A DNA stretch of 64,000 bases, from NCBI GenBank assembly GCA_022577435.1, contig JAKOON010000008.1:12967501-13031500 (forward strand), read 5' to 3'. Position numbers and translations under genes: made by a program. The stretch is from Embiotoca jacksoni (taxonomy: Eukaryota; Chordata; Actinopteri; Embiotocidae). The notes under the pieces were generated by a model, which was not told the DNA's origin, did not search any database, and worked only from the letters and a program-made list of their open reading frames with translations. Shown here piece after piece: positions 36,001 through 50,700 of the stretch (its first letter is position 1; each line of letters starts with the position of its first letter).

Positions 36001-39000
36001 GACATTTGTGATGAGCCGTTAATCTTCTAAAATGAAATATATTTACATAGCCATACATTCTGGATGTTTTAATGAGTGAGGAAGTAAGAATCATTATAAG
36101 GATTTTGAAGACAATTAAAAAATGTTGTGGAAAAAATTATCACACAAATTATTATTCAACAAAGGGTATTTTATATACCCTTTAAACATGTCTGAAGGGG
36201 ATCTTTTGGTTTGACATTGTTTGGTATTGCAAGGACTTAAATCTCTGTGTTTCAGTGCCACTCCTACAGCTCAACTATCCAATCAAAGGCTGTTTACTCC
36301 TGCTGATGTATTTAAAGCAGCAGAGAACATGATGAGCAGTTATTACCACAGCTTCATTAAACCCTCTGTTAAAATTTTCCAACCATCCACCATCTCTGGC
36401 TCAACAAACAGCACACATTGTCAGGTCCCCTCTAATTTCTCCTGAAGTGAATATTCACAAATCCACTGTGTGAAAAGGCACATGCAATGCTTCATCTTGT
36501 GAATTTTCATGCCTGTGTACCTTCATATGAACAAGCAAGCTTCTGACAGAGTCTAGCACAGTAGAAAGTAATGAATTTATAATAAATGCCAGGGGTTTTG
36601 CAACGTTTGCATACCCCTTTAGAAAATGCATTAGTTTGGGTACCAAGGCCAATTACATATCATGTTGATTTTTTTAAAGAAAAGACGTAAATACAGGCCC
36701 GGCAGTAACTATAGATTACAAAATAGCCTTTATTCAAATGCTAATGCACTGATAGTTTTTATTTCTTTAACTCAACAATTAGGAAAAGATTGTGGCATGT
36801 GCAAAAGTCTGCAAATGACTTGCAGTTTGAGAGCTTCATCAACTCATTAGGTCTTCATTTACTGGTTAGGATTTGTAAAGTAGATGAGAAATTGTCATTA
36901 GGACCATAATCAATTCTCTGACCCTTTAAACCTTCTGGTAACCTTAAACACCCACAGGGTCCTCAAAGCTGTGGACTCAGGATCTGAAAAAGAAGCTAAC
37001 TGATACAAAACAGGGGAAATTTTAAAAAGATATTAAAGCTTTTCCAGCTTACAATTTCCACTGTCTGAAATGTCATCCAGAAGTGGAAGCTTAGGAGAGC
37101 TGTTGAACTAGACAATATCTGGTAGACTAAGAAAATGTTTGGATAAAGCTGTACGTCTACTGAGCAGCAATGCAAAGCAAAACCACTATCTGACTGCAGA
37201 GGAGCTGCAGGAAGGTTTAGTTGAGACTAGATAGGTGGTGCTCCATTCACAGTGTAGAAATGATGCAGAAACAGGGTTTACAAGGAATGGCCATCAGAAG
37301 GAAACCTTACTTATGATGTCATCTCAAAAGTCAATGTCTAAAGTCTGCAAAACAAGCATATGAAGGAACCAGAGTCCTTTTGGAATCTAATGCTGTGGAC
37401 TGATGAAGTTAAAATTAAGCTCTTTGTTTAGAACAAAAAAGGGAGCTGCATTTGAAGCTTGCCAAGTGTTAGCATGGGGTGGGAAATTCTGCTTTGGGAT
37501 TGTGTGGCAGCCAGTGGCACAGAAGACATTGCACAGATACAGGGAAAATGGATTGCACTGAATATCAGTGAATTCTGCATGTAAAGTCAGCCATCAGTTA
37601 AGTCAGCAGTCAGTAAAGACAGCGAAACAGGGAACAGGCTGTTCAGGACAATGATCCAAAGCGTATTTCCAAAACTAGGATGAATTACTTCAAGAAATGC
37701 AAGCTAGAGCTGTTAAAATTTCCCGATTGAAACACTACTGAAAATCTGGAAGTAGATTTTAAGCATGCTATGTGTGATTTGCAGATTTCATAATCACTGT
37801 TTATCTTTGTAATTTTTAAGAATTTCAAAAAAAAATGCAAATTTTCAATGTCTTTTGCTGCAGGGTTTGTATTTACGTCTTTTCACTTTAAAAATGAATA
37901 AAATAAGTAATCAGACCAGGGCTGTCCAGATTTTGCATAAAAGTGTGTGGAATATGTTTTGATGTATTTCACCACAGATTGCGTAATAGTAATACTAAAT
38001 GTATGAATTAGATAATCAGGCTTTGTCGTGCTTTCACGCGATATATAAGCCAAAGGTTTTCAGTGAGTATGTCTTTGCTAGATGTGTATCACTGAAAAAG
38101 AGAAGACTGCTGAGTCTTTCGTCAACATCCTTATTTTTGTACTTACACCGATCAATCTTTAAACTACAGCACCACCTATACTTTGATTTGTAGCTACATT
38201 TTCTAGATCTGCACAGCTGTGCGAGTAGCCTCTTTAGCTGTGCAATAACCCTTTAATGCCGAGCTGGGTACTGAGCTTAAGTTAGCGGTTATGCTGATCA
38301 ATTGCCATGGGCATTGATTTTCCTGCCAATAACTGAAAAAGTATGCGAGTAAAGAGGCAAAAATGACTTCTAGGATTCTGATATTTCCTGTATCAAAGTT
38401 TAGAATGGATATTTTTAGATATGTATACACATTCAAGAAATGAAAATGGACAATACAACTACAAAGTAAATTTTGTCTTTAATGTTTGTTTATTTTGTCT
38501 CAACACCAACTTCCTCCTCCTATGGTCATTTTGTTGTCTGTTTCTGGAGCAACCATTGTTCTCCAAACAGAACTATCAGCCTAAAGCCCTAAAGTGGTGA
38601 TCTGTACTGTATACAGTTTCAATTTATGGCATTGGTAGTTATCAAGGGTCAGTGCAGTGCATTTCTACAACACGTATTATTAAGCAGTGACTACACAACA
38701 GAAAACATTTTCACAGGATGTAATTCTTGAAGGACTTAAATTGATTCATGTCACCCTGCATCAGTTTGGATGTGAAAATGAAGACTTGTTATCATGTTTT
38801 ACAATGACCCTTCACCCTACCCACCACTGTGTCCTAATAAAGGCTACAGGGTAACTCCAACACACTGTACCCTGAAACAGGCTGCTGCAATACAGACCAT
38901 GTTAAGCCAAAACTGAAGCAGTAATCCTTGATCTTCACCTGTCTAAAGATTTCTTTTAATAGATGAGGGGGCTCTTGGGCCTTGTTACAGAGAAGAGACG

Positions 39001-39802
39001 CTTTGATCATTATAGAAACAGGCGCTGGATATTTCAGATGAGCGAGAGATGAAAAAATACCTGTTATTGGTCAGTTATATATTTAATACCTAAAATAAAA
39101 TTCACTGTCCATTTAGCTCCTCTTTGGTATTCACTGACTCCTGAGGGAGATGTCTGGCTCTTAAGCTGCTAAATGCTCCACGACAGTATTTCTCTTTGTC
39201 ACTTGGTGCCACACAGGTAGCTGGCAGGCAGTTTATCAGAGCTTATTTGCTGAAAGCACCTGCCATTCCACATGACCATACCAAACAGGTTTTAAGTATG
39301 TCGCCGTTTAACTCTGTTATCTGAAGCATTTGAAAGCAAAACCAAAAACTGTTCAAAAATGCCTTTTACAGTATGAACTCCAAAGTGTCAGTGTAAGGTG
39401 TAATGCACTTTTAGATTGGGGACTTGTTTTTACTTTAAAAAAAAAGTTGAACCGGAGACATTTTTGAATTCTGGGCCACTTGTGGGTTGTAGTTGTAATG
39501 TGGGTTGTTGGTGCTGCTTGGATGTTACCATCTCATCGGACTGAAGTGGTGCAATTGTTTTGGACTTGATGGGCTGTTCTGGTTTGATGAAGGGAGGTGG
39601 TTATTTTGGTATCTACAGTCAAAGCTGGTTAGAAATCTTTTCAGTTTTTTCATTCTGAGCAGGGGAAAACAATAATGTAAGCTGCTCCGTGAGGGTCAAG
39701 GTCTCTGAGCCTCTAATCTTTTCTAATTGTTAATGTCACTTTACAAAATTTTACCTTTTTTTGTTTCACAAACTTAAATAGGTAAACCTTATAGCGTTAA
39801 AA

Positions 39803-39853
<51 letters not shown>

Positions 39854-42491
39854 GAGTTTTGGTGTTCATGTAAATACATTATTCATATTATGTACATACT
39901 GTATATTTTTACTGCAAAGGAAGAAAATAATTCAAGTCCCCCCATCACATCTTTAAGCAAAGTTAAAATGGTCTTGTAGGTTTTTCTGTTCCCAATTTTA
40001 AATAAGTCTATCTGAGAGCTACCAATGTCAGAAACTTTATCATATTATATTGGTTACGAGTCTGCTCTGTTGTAACTGCTTCAGAAACAGTCTGAACTGG
40101 GTCTGCTTTGAGTTGGAAGATTTTAGTCCAGTAGTTAACAATGCTTGGGCAGTTCCAAATCATGTGTGCTAATGAAGCCAGTGTTTGTCTACTTGAATGG
40201 ACTTACTGTGGGAAACATCTTGGAGAGTCTCAGCTTTAATAAGTGCAGTCTGTTTAATATCTTGAACTGCAACAGTCCATGTCCGGTGCAGACAGAAGAG
40301 GAATGGTTGTGCTGTTGGGCCTTTCTCCACCTGTGATTTCCACTCAAAGATCTTGTGCAGTCGATTTGTGCCAGTACATCACAGATTTGAATTATACCTC
40401 AATTCATGGGATATATTATGGAACTAGGGGGATCATTGGGAAATAATGGAAATACCAAAAACTACAAACTCTCAGATATCAGGAAAAACAATCTATGTTG
40501 GATACATATATTGAATTTCTTCTGTAGTTTATAGAATGCTTCAATAGAAAAGTCTCATATAAAAAAATATATATGTTATATATGTAGCATTGAAGTTAGA
40601 AAGTGATGGAGCACACCGAACATTTCTGCCAGCCAAAGTGTCTCTTTATGTTGAACCAAAGTCAGATTGGATTGTGAGACTAATGGATTCCTGAACTTTA
40701 GGTTAGGAATTGGTAGCGCTGATAAATCATTGGTAGTTGTGAAAAAGGGGAGCACCTCCCCTTCTGGATTTTCTAATCTTAACCAATCGGCCCTTTGTGT
40801 GAAACCAGAATGCCATAAAGTATATGTCACAAGACCAATTATAAAGCTGAAAGCATAGCAGTTCTGTCTCTTCTAATGTCAAAATTCAGCATTTTTTTTT
40901 GGCTATTTAAGTTTGAGAAATTTTGTTTAAACTGATTTTTTTAGTAACATTTATCCCAAGGCATTTATTCATTACATTGATTAAAATTCTGTCATGGTCA
41001 AGGAACAAAAGAGGACTCAATTGCAGAACTCTGAGAGAAGAAGTAAACGCTTATTGGATTGGGGAAGAATAGAGGTGGGGGGGGGGGGGGGTCGAGGAGT
41101 GAGGAGAACAAGCAGGGAGGCTTGGCGCAGTGGTAGTTAAGTAAAGGCAGGCGGAGCTGTGGAGGTTTGCCTGAGGTTGGAGCAGTGATAATTGGGTGGA
41201 GACAGATGGAGCTGGAGTAACTGGAGGAAGCAACTGGAGTAACTCCAAAGTGGTGGAATTGATGAACTGGTGAGGAGTGGACGTTGAGTCGGGGAATAAA
41301 TGCAGGAGTTAATGAGATGGGAAGCTGGTGTCTGTCATCATCCAGTTACTCAGGGTTCCACACCCACACGGGTGCACTGACAAGGGACTGACTGTCAGAA
41401 AGCACAGAGACAGAAAAGAAACACAAGGAAGGGGAAAAACACTTAGGAAAACACAGGCATGTTTGGGAAGGACTGGCAGACTGTCTGCCTGTAAAACAAT
41501 TGAAAATGTTTGAAATGTCTTCAAAATCTTTTCCAGATTGCCACTGCAAAATTGATTTTCAAGGGTTCGGAACATACAATAACAAATCGCTGCATGTTCT
41601 GAACTTAAATGACCTTTTATTCTAAATTTGAATCTATTTTTATAATTATTTTTATCAACCATAGTTTTTATATGACAGAGCCTATATAACTTATTCATAA
41701 GTAAGTCTTTTGATGCACTTAAAATATGTACAAACCTAAAATGCCCAAGTATCTCAGAACAGCCCTCTTTTAGTGTCCAGCACTAGTCTGCCAACATGGA
41801 GTGTCTCTACTTTCCTTGGTATCACCTCTCCATGCCCATTTTAACATTGGAATAAAACAACTACGGGTGAAATTCAGTGTTCAAAAATACATAAGAAACA
41901 GGCCTTTTTTTTTTTTATATGACAAAAAAATCTTTGTTAGCCAGTGATTTCCATTTTAGTATATTGTGGTTGAACACAGCAAAGTTGTTATATCATGTAT
42001 TGATGCTGATTTTGTCAGACAACATTACAATTATAGCAACAACATGGTCAGCTGGTTTTCTGTCAAATGTTTCCCCTTTGAATAGTGTTTCCCTCATGTT
42101 AGAGTGGTTTTCACTATCTCACTTGGCTGATGTTGGTGATGGTGCACATTTTGGTTCTTTGCCAACTCAAAAGAAGATCAAGAAGAGATTTGGCCATTTT
42201 CCCTTTGTTGAGTCATTTCAATGTGGGCTGCAGTCTCTATGGAAATGACCAGGGAATGCCAATGTGGACCATTTCCACAAGAAGACAGTGTTTTAAAAGT
42301 TTGCCGGCTTGATGTAGATGCAGTTCCGATGTTTGGTTATTGTGTCAACGTTGCTGCCTACGGTTGGTGTTGGAGTTTATTGATGCCACACATTTACTCA
42401 TTCTCTGCAGCTCGTACTTAAGTATCAGGGATTTTTGAAGCCCTCTGGTCTTGTTACACAAGTTTAGCATGCTTTTCTTCACTTGTCTTGG

Positions 42492-42535
<44 letters not shown>

Positions 42536-44667
42536 TGTCTCTCTCTGCATCGCTATTAAGGGTGACATTATCTGTTCATTTCTCTGACACCCCTGCGGCT
42601 CCCCATCAAAGGCTGTTTACTCCTGTTAATGTGTGCGGCACATCTGAGAACATAATGAGCAGTTATTACCACAGCTACACTGAAACCTTCCAACCATTTT
42701 CTATCAATCCCATGGTCCAAAATCATGCTACTTTCAAATGTCCTATGAGTATTTATTTGACACACTCTAACAAAAATTTGTTCTTGTCTTTTCCTGAGTG
42801 ACTGACAGAAAAGCTGCATTCAGTATTTGTGTTAGGAGAAACTTGTCTTTAAGACGCTACTGTAAAATTGGAAAAGCCTTACATGATCCCTGAGGATGTG
42901 TGTGATTTTTATAGAGTTAGTCAGGCGTTTTTCAGCATAAATGTACCTCCACGACTGGCAGGGATGTGATGCGTTATGTATAATGTTTAAACTAAAATAT
43001 GCATGTTACATGCCTGAGATGTGTGAACAGTAGTGCTGGTGTACATTTCGAATACAGCTGATGGTGACCAATTCAAGTGTGATGTTTTAGTGTGTTGTGG
43101 GTGGATGACTGTTTTTGTTGTGATATATCCAGTGTGTTTTGTATTCTGTGATGTGTTGGGCTGGGTATTGTTCAAAAGGTTTTGATACTGCTACTGATAC
43201 CATGAGTTTGATACCAGTTTGTGAAAAAGACTTTTTTCGACCCCAATTTTTATAAAAAATCTTTAGTTTTCATGCAGTTTGGAGGGGGAGAGTGTAACCA
43301 AGATTATTTGCTTTTTACAAATATCCCCTAAACGCCTCATGTGGAAGCAATTGGTAGACACAAGCTAACGATCTGCACACCGAGAAGCCTCCAGTCTGCA
43401 GTTACTGCAGTGCACGCAAATCAGTTTGTGTACAAACAACTAGTTTGAAAAGAGGAAAATAAGGTGCTCAACTGTCAAGTTTGATGTTTCGCCATGACAC
43501 AGGAAGTTTATGTTTAAGGTCAAAGGATGCTTGAAACCTCATGAAACATGGCAAATACTTCCGGCGTGGTGAGACGATATATCTGACTTGTGTTTTGTGA
43601 GTGGGCATGGCCAAATGGCTCGCTACCGCCCCCTAAACTTCAGCTCCGGCACCTAGTTTCACCTACATGCACCAAATTTGTTGGACGTGTATCACACCAA
43701 GATATACAAAAAAGTCTCTTGGCATCATGACCTTAACTTAATAGAAAGTCCACCATTTTGAATTTAGTCACCATTTTTGGCTATTCGCACGTGTTGTATT
43801 TTAACGAATTCCTCCTACAGACTTTGACGTACCAACCTGAAATTTTTTCTGTCCTATCGTAACACCTGGGAGATGACAAGTTGTCAAAAGAATTTGTTTT
43901 CATCGAACGGTGTGCCCGTGCCACGGCGGCCATTTTGAGTGTCTCACCATGAAACTACAAGTTGCTGTAACATTTATGTACATATCCCGATCTTCTGCAA
44001 ACATTACATCTTTAATAACAGTCCTGCCCTGAAGACACCTGTATGGTAATATTTGTTCATAGTTATAGCGCCCCCTGCTGGCAACAGGAAACATTAATTT
44101 TGTTTTAACTGCAAGCGGGGATATGCGGTCCCTCCCACGTGGCCCCGACCTGCTGGATCCCCGACGTGCACCGTGCAAGGGCCCTCATATCACTGCTTGC
44201 AGTTTTAATTGCATGTATTATTATTACATATTCCAGAAGAAGTTGCATATTGGAGTTAAGATGATCACATTATATATAGCGACTGCCGGAAAATAAAATT
44301 TCTCAAACCCTCACTGGAGTGGGAGTTGAAAGATTTATAGCCAAAAAATGGATCTCCTTAAATGAGCAGTGCCCTTATTTTATCAGGTTATGTAATATGA
44401 ACAACTCATTGGCCAGAAAATCCACCTTAAGTCTAATCAGCACTTTGGCAAATCATGTTGACTGCAATCAAATTGAATTGCAAAGTAATGATCCACACTC
44501 TTATTTAAGTGATTAGTCACACACATTATGTGAATTTGGTAGACAACAGCATCAGTTAATCTTTCAGCAAGTCATGAAATATGTATTTTAATGCACCACC
44601 AACTTCTCTTTTAAATTAAGACGTATACAGTAGATTTTGGTGTTAAAATAGATAAATACAGTTAAAG

Positions 44668-44708
<41 letters not shown>

Positions 44709-47700
44709 AGTAATTTCAGGAGCAATGCTTACAGAGAAAGACAGAAAAATGTACGATAGCCACTGTTTCTTTGGTTCATAAAGTTTGTTTCTTATTTCTA
44801 CTCTATTTTGACTCGGAATTTGTCCATGTGTATTTGTTTCTGCTAGTGTCACTTGTTACTCTGAGTTTATTCAGCTACTGTACATAATAAATAACATATA
44901 TCACATAGTTTGCTGGTGCTTTGTGGTGTCTTTTGGCTGAATATAATTACAAAATACTCAGTTGTTTCATGTGTTGGTTTAAAAAGCTGATGTTTCAGGT
45001 TTCTTCAGTTTTCAGCCTCATCTCGGCTCCTCTCTGGTCCCTTATCTTTCTTCTACAGGGAATTGGACCTTATCTGGAACTTGACATATGCCACAAAATG
45101 TGCCCTTTCAAGATTTGACACTCCCTGGCAATGTCTCAAAATTCCACATAAAAGTATGGGTATGTAAAATGGACCGGGTAAACCACTGGGAAATGTGAAT
45201 ATGGTTAGGCAATTCAGTGGATGTGTGCCCATTATGATTTTTCTTCTGTACAAATTTCAGTGGTGAAAATGAGGTCAGATAGCAAAGCAGGCCATGCATG
45301 GTGCTAGGCCATGAAGTTAACCAGCAAAGGAACACACCTCTAAGATAAAATCATACAAAGGGCCTCAAACTTGAAAACAAAAATAGGGCACAGGATAATG
45401 CATTTTAGTAGGCATGTGATAAAAATGTAGACATATAGCTATTTTCATGCAGTTGGTAAACTGATTAGAAGTAGATTAACAGTTCTCAGCTGTCTTGTTA
45501 GTTTAAACACATTTTTAGTTTCACACTCTTAGGCAGTAAAGGTTTACCGTATAGGACTTGAAAAACTGACTCTGGTGCCGGGTTGTAATATAAAAATACA
45601 CGCTCTGGCAGATAATTCCTTTTATGCCAGGAACCACTGCCTACATGGCATCTGCGTGCGACGGTCACGGAATGTCTTGATTTTCATTTCGGTGCCCATG
45701 TTTTCAAGTTGGAGTGGCCACACAGCCTGCGCGAGACACACGTGTCATGCCTCATCGTAGCAGCCTATCATCACGAGAATACATGCCTCACCTACTTTTC
45801 CCGTGTGACATGTGCTTTTCCAAGCAAAAATAGACGGGGAAAAGATCTGTGATCACGTGTGTACTATTTAATCATAGCAGAAACCTAATGTAGGCTCCAA
45901 TTATATCATGACAATAATTTAACAGGTGATGTGCAGTATTTTTCTGGTGCGCTCTGCTGTTCACTCGCTCTCCGTCTCTGTCTTGTGTCTGTTTGTGTGC
46001 CTGTGCGTCTTGCTATGAACGAGAGATCAATGAAAATCATATGACTGCTTTTGGGTTACAGCTCTTGCCTGACCTCCAATATGCAATCAGTAGTAGCAGC
46101 AGTACAGCGAGGGGTAGTCAACACACACACACACACACACACACACCATGCAGGCTGTGTTTCCCAGGCCTTAAGATTAACCAATTCCAAAAAGTTTGGT
46201 TTCGACCCGACACTAAGTATTACCAGGCCAGGATCACTGATATCAATACCAAAGCTGCTAATTCATTTATCATGTAAGGAAAAGATATATGCCCATAAGA
46301 TTTATGAGGTGAATGAATTATTAATAAGCTACTTCTGAATATATTTTAATCACTACCCAAACTTGCTGAAGTTTTGGCATTTCATCTTATTGATTTTCAG
46401 GGTTAAAGTGCTAAAATAGAATCCTCCAGCTACTATGCTGGGGTGTTCTGATTGAGAGATGGACATATTAGTTTTGATCTCTAATGAAACAAAATCTACA
46501 CAGTCTTTATTATGCTGAATAACAACATCAACATATACAGAAATAATTTATACTTCAGACTTGGATGGAAAAATAGTATTTTGTATTCTCAGCTGACCAG
46601 AACTGAAACTATCTGACCATTTTTACTGCTGTGTTTACAGATTATCATAGTTGTTGTATAGGCTTATTCCTTGTATTGAAATGTCTGTCGAGTATTTTAC
46701 TGCAATTGCTGATCCTTTGTTTTTTGAATTTGAGTGGATTTAGATTGTCTTCAAAAGTCAAAATCTTACCAGCTGCCCTGGGCTGCCACTTTGTATTTTC
46801 CTTTAAGTCTTGAATCATCTGTACCTTTACATCTCCAGGGTTGCCTCCTGAGTTTATCTGTATTTTGTGTCTCCTCCCTACATCCATTCACTCAGATGCA
46901 AATGTGGCCAGAGTGTGCCCAGGATGTGATCTAACATGTGATGGATCTATTTTTCGATAACCACCCTTGGATCGACTTAGTTAATTAGGGGGGAGTGCAT
47001 CACTTAAAAAGTTTTAAAACTTTGTGAATCAGTTTATTAGCGCTTACAGTTAATTTTTCTTAATTTATTAAATGCATCAGTTTTATTTGAGTCATTAGAA
47101 TACTGTCTAATTGGCTGCCCCTCTGTGTGCTGCCCTCAGGTGGAGCGGATCGTGGACAAGAGGCGGAACAAGAAGGGTAAGTGGGAGTACCTGATTAGGT
47201 GGAAAGGTTACGGAAGTAAGGAGGACACCTGGGAGCCAGAACACCACCTACTGCACTGCGAGGAATTCATTGACCAGTTTAACAGCTTGAGATTGCACTC
47301 GCACAAACGGCCCAAAGTCCCAAAAAACCGTGGGGAGCCCCTCATCACCAGCCATCCCTCTGCCACAGAAAACTCCAGAGCTCGGTCTGAGGCCCGAAAG
47401 AAAAAAAGGACTTATGGCCCAGCTGTGGGGGTTAGAGTGGGATCTGTTCTTGGTATTGGAAGTGGAGCATCAGGACCCACTCAGAAGCAGAGAAAAGTGG
47501 GCGTGGGACCCGGGAAACATGCTTTAGGGGACCGAATTAACAAAGGCATTACGTACAAGGCTCCTCAACCAGGTGGGCCTCACTTTGGTCCTCCACTGAG
47601 GGTTCCTCATAATGGACTCCAGAACGGAGAGATGGAGCCTCTCATGTACAGGACAGCAGCCAGGTCACATAGACTGCCGTCGGTCAGAGTGGATGGAGAA

Positions 47701-50700
47701 CAAGGACATGTGGATACCACTGGACTGCAATTCGCCACTGAACTAGGTAAGATGCTGGAAAAAATTAACCACATGGTAAACAAAGATCAGATGATACTGG
47801 ATGTTATGAGTTTTTAATAGGTAACACAATAGAAAGCTGATAGTAAGTTAAACAAATTAACTTCTTCTTTTTTTTACATATAAAAATATGTGCAAAATAT
47901 GTGCATGGATATACAGTGAAGGAAATAATTATTTGATCCCATGCCGATTTTGTAAGTTTTCCCACTGACAAAGAAATGAACGGTCTATAATTGTAATTGT
48001 AGGTTTATTTTAACAGTGAGAGACAGAATATCCCCCCCAAAAAAATCCAGAAAATCACATCATATACAAGTTATAAATTGATTTGCATTTGATTGTGTGA
48101 AATAAGTATTTGATCCCCTAGCAACCAGCAAGAATTTTGGCTCCCACAGACCGGTTAGATTAGTCCTCTCGCTTTAAGAAAATACTTGTTACCTGTATAA
48201 AAGACATCTGTCTCAACTCGTTACCTGTATAAAAGACACCTGTCCACAGAATCAATCAATCAGATTCCAACTTCTCCACCATGGAGACCAAAGACCTGTC
48301 TAAAGACATCAGGAACAAGATTGTAGACCTGCACAAGGCTGGAATGGGCTACAAGACCATCGGCAAGCAGCTCGGTGAGAAGGAGACAACTGTTGGTGCG
48401 ATTATTGGGAAATGGAAGAAACACAAAATGACCATCTCCCTCGGTCCAGGGCGCCACGCAAGATCTCGCCTCGTAGGGTATCGATGATCATGAGAGAGGT
48501 GAGGGATCAGCCCAGAACTACATGGGAGGAACTTGTTAATGATCTCAAGACAGCTGGGACCACAGTCACCAAGAAAACTGTGGTAACTGTACGCCGTAAT
48601 GGATTAAAATCCTGCAGCGCTGCAAGGTCCCCCTGCTCAAGAAGGCACATGTACAGGCCCGTCTGAAGTTTGCCAATAAACACCTGAATGATTCAGAGAA
48701 AGCTTGGGAGAAGGTGATGTGGTCCAAAATCGAGCTCTTTGGCATCAACTCGACTTGCCGTGTTTGGAGGAAGAGAAATGCTGACTACAACCCCAAGAAC
48801 ACCGTCCCCACCGTCAAGCATGGAGGTGGAAGCATTATGCTTTGGGGGTGTTTCTCTGCTAAGGGGACAGGAAGACTTCACCGCATCGAGGGGAGGATGG
48901 ATGGGGCCATGTACTGTGAAATCTTGGGCGACAACCTCCTTCCCTCAGCCAGGACACTGAAAATTTGTCGTGGATGGGTCATCCAGCACGACAATGACCC
49001 AAAACATATGGCCAAGGCAACAAAGGAGTGGCTCAAGGAGAAGCACATTAAGGTCACAGAGTGGCCGTGCCAGTCTCCGGACCTTAATCACAAAGAAAAT
49101 CTGTGGAGGGAGCTGAAGCTTCGAGTTGCCAAGCGACAACCTCAAAACCTTAAGGATTTGGAGAGGATCTGCAAAGAGGAGTCAACCAAAATCCCTCCTG
49201 AGATGTGTTCAAACCTGGTGACCAACTACAAGAAACGTCTGACCTCTGTGCTTGCCAACAACGGTTTCTCCACCAAGTACTGAGTCATGTTTTGCTAGGG
49301 GATCAAATACTTATTTCACACAATCAAATGCAAATCAATTTATAACTTTTATATGATGTGATTTTCTGGATTTTTTTTTTTTTTGATTTTTTTTTTTTTA
49401 TATTCTGTCTCTCTTAAAATAAACCTACAATTACAATTATAGACCGTTCATTTCTTTGTCAGTGGGAAAACTTATAAAATCGTCATGGGATCAAATAATT
49501 ATTTTCTTCACCGTATATATATATATAATTCAAAATGCTAAATCAGATTTAAAATGCGTTCATAATATAAGTGAAACCAAACTGCTGTTCTGTTACAAAA
49601 GAAATGAAACCTCATTCAAAATCCTCGCGATGCAAAAATAACTATTAATCCAGCTGTGAACATAACTTTATTTAACCTTATGCCCTCTATGTATTCAGAT
49701 AAGGGTGATAATAAAAATAAAATTAAGTGTTGTTATATAACATGCTATCCAACAGAAGTGATACAAGCAAGGTTTGTTTGTTAAACAGTGACTATCACAA
49801 GCAATGCATTACATTTTATTTTTCCATAATAAGTATTTCCTATTACATGATGATTCACATTTTTTATAAAAAAAAAAAAATACAGTATATTATGTGTGGA
49901 TTGCCGTGGCACCAAAGAGCTCATAAAAGCTCCCACTGTGGCTCTTTACTGCAGGAACAGATGATAACACCTTTGAATTTCACCCCTGGGTCACAGTCCA
50001 GGCCCTGAGCCACTATAGTTAATCATTACTCGTTTTCAAAACGTCATCTTGACTTGTTTAACAGGAAATCCAGATTAGAATAAGAGTCCCATTCTTTCAA
50101 TATTTGAGTAATAGCACATACAGTGTCAGTGGAAGAATTTGTTTTGGTCTATAATGACTGTTATGGGAATGTTTTGTCCTTTGTTGTAGGTGTCAGAGAG
50201 TTTTACTGTTTAGATGCCCAAGAATGTACAGAAAGTGTGTTTATGGGTATGTATATTATGTGCTTGTTTGGCTGACTATTGGCTCTCGTCTTATCACCAT
50301 GGTACATATTATGCAGGACATTATATAGTCATGTGGCTATAGAGACACATTCTTGGGAACATGATAACTCAAGAAAGAAAAATAGCAGAAACTTTATATT
50401 TACACCAGTTTACTCCTCATATAGAGTGAATGATTTGGTTAAATCTTGGTGAGCATTGTTAAAAAGAATTGAAAATTGATAAGGGAAAACTGATTTTTTT
50501 TTTTTTTTTTAATGACTTAAAGTTTATTAAATTAAAACATTTTAGTAATCCAAAACTGTATCATAGAAAACGTGATAACATTACACCAGACAGAAAAGCA
50601 AAAAAAAAAAAACAATGAAATAAATAGTAATTATTCACCAACAATGAAAGATGATAAAAACATACAAATGTAAAAGAAAATGTATAGTAAAATAATGTTA

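Larger units (their letters stand above)
29187..47139 (+). other. cdyl2: CDYL2 intron 1 (18.0 kb)
   Basis: Begins gtagga, ends ctcag. No coding exon is seen inside. Contents noted elsewhere: homopolymer tracts (29.6-30.1 kb), a (TCTA)n-tailed retroposon end (30.9 kb), a ~140-bp tandem array (33.3-34.2 kb), a repeated-ORF pair (36.3 and 42.6 kb), a decayed Tc1 (36.6-38.0 kb), an L1 fragment (40.1-40.9 kb), a hairpin-ended repeat (43.5-44.2 kb) and microsatellites. 31.0-33.3, 34.3-36.2, 38.0-39.8 and 44.7-46.9 kb hold nothing I recognise. Confidence 0.85.

Noticed and set aside
42451..42583. Cys-Val-rich start of the open frame at 42.45 kb
   Set aside because: Microsatellite-derived; only the downstream QRLFTP part is of interest.
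47125..47139. ATG just upstream of exon 2 as a translation start
   Set aside because: It lies in the polypyrimidine/acceptor region (tgccctcag) and the real N-terminus MASGDLYE is found at 29163 with a matching donor.
47747..47817. Continuation of the exon 2 frame to the TAA at 47815
   Set aside because: The GTAAGA donor at 47747 joins in phase to exon 3, restoring the conserved sequence; the extension is intronic unless retained.
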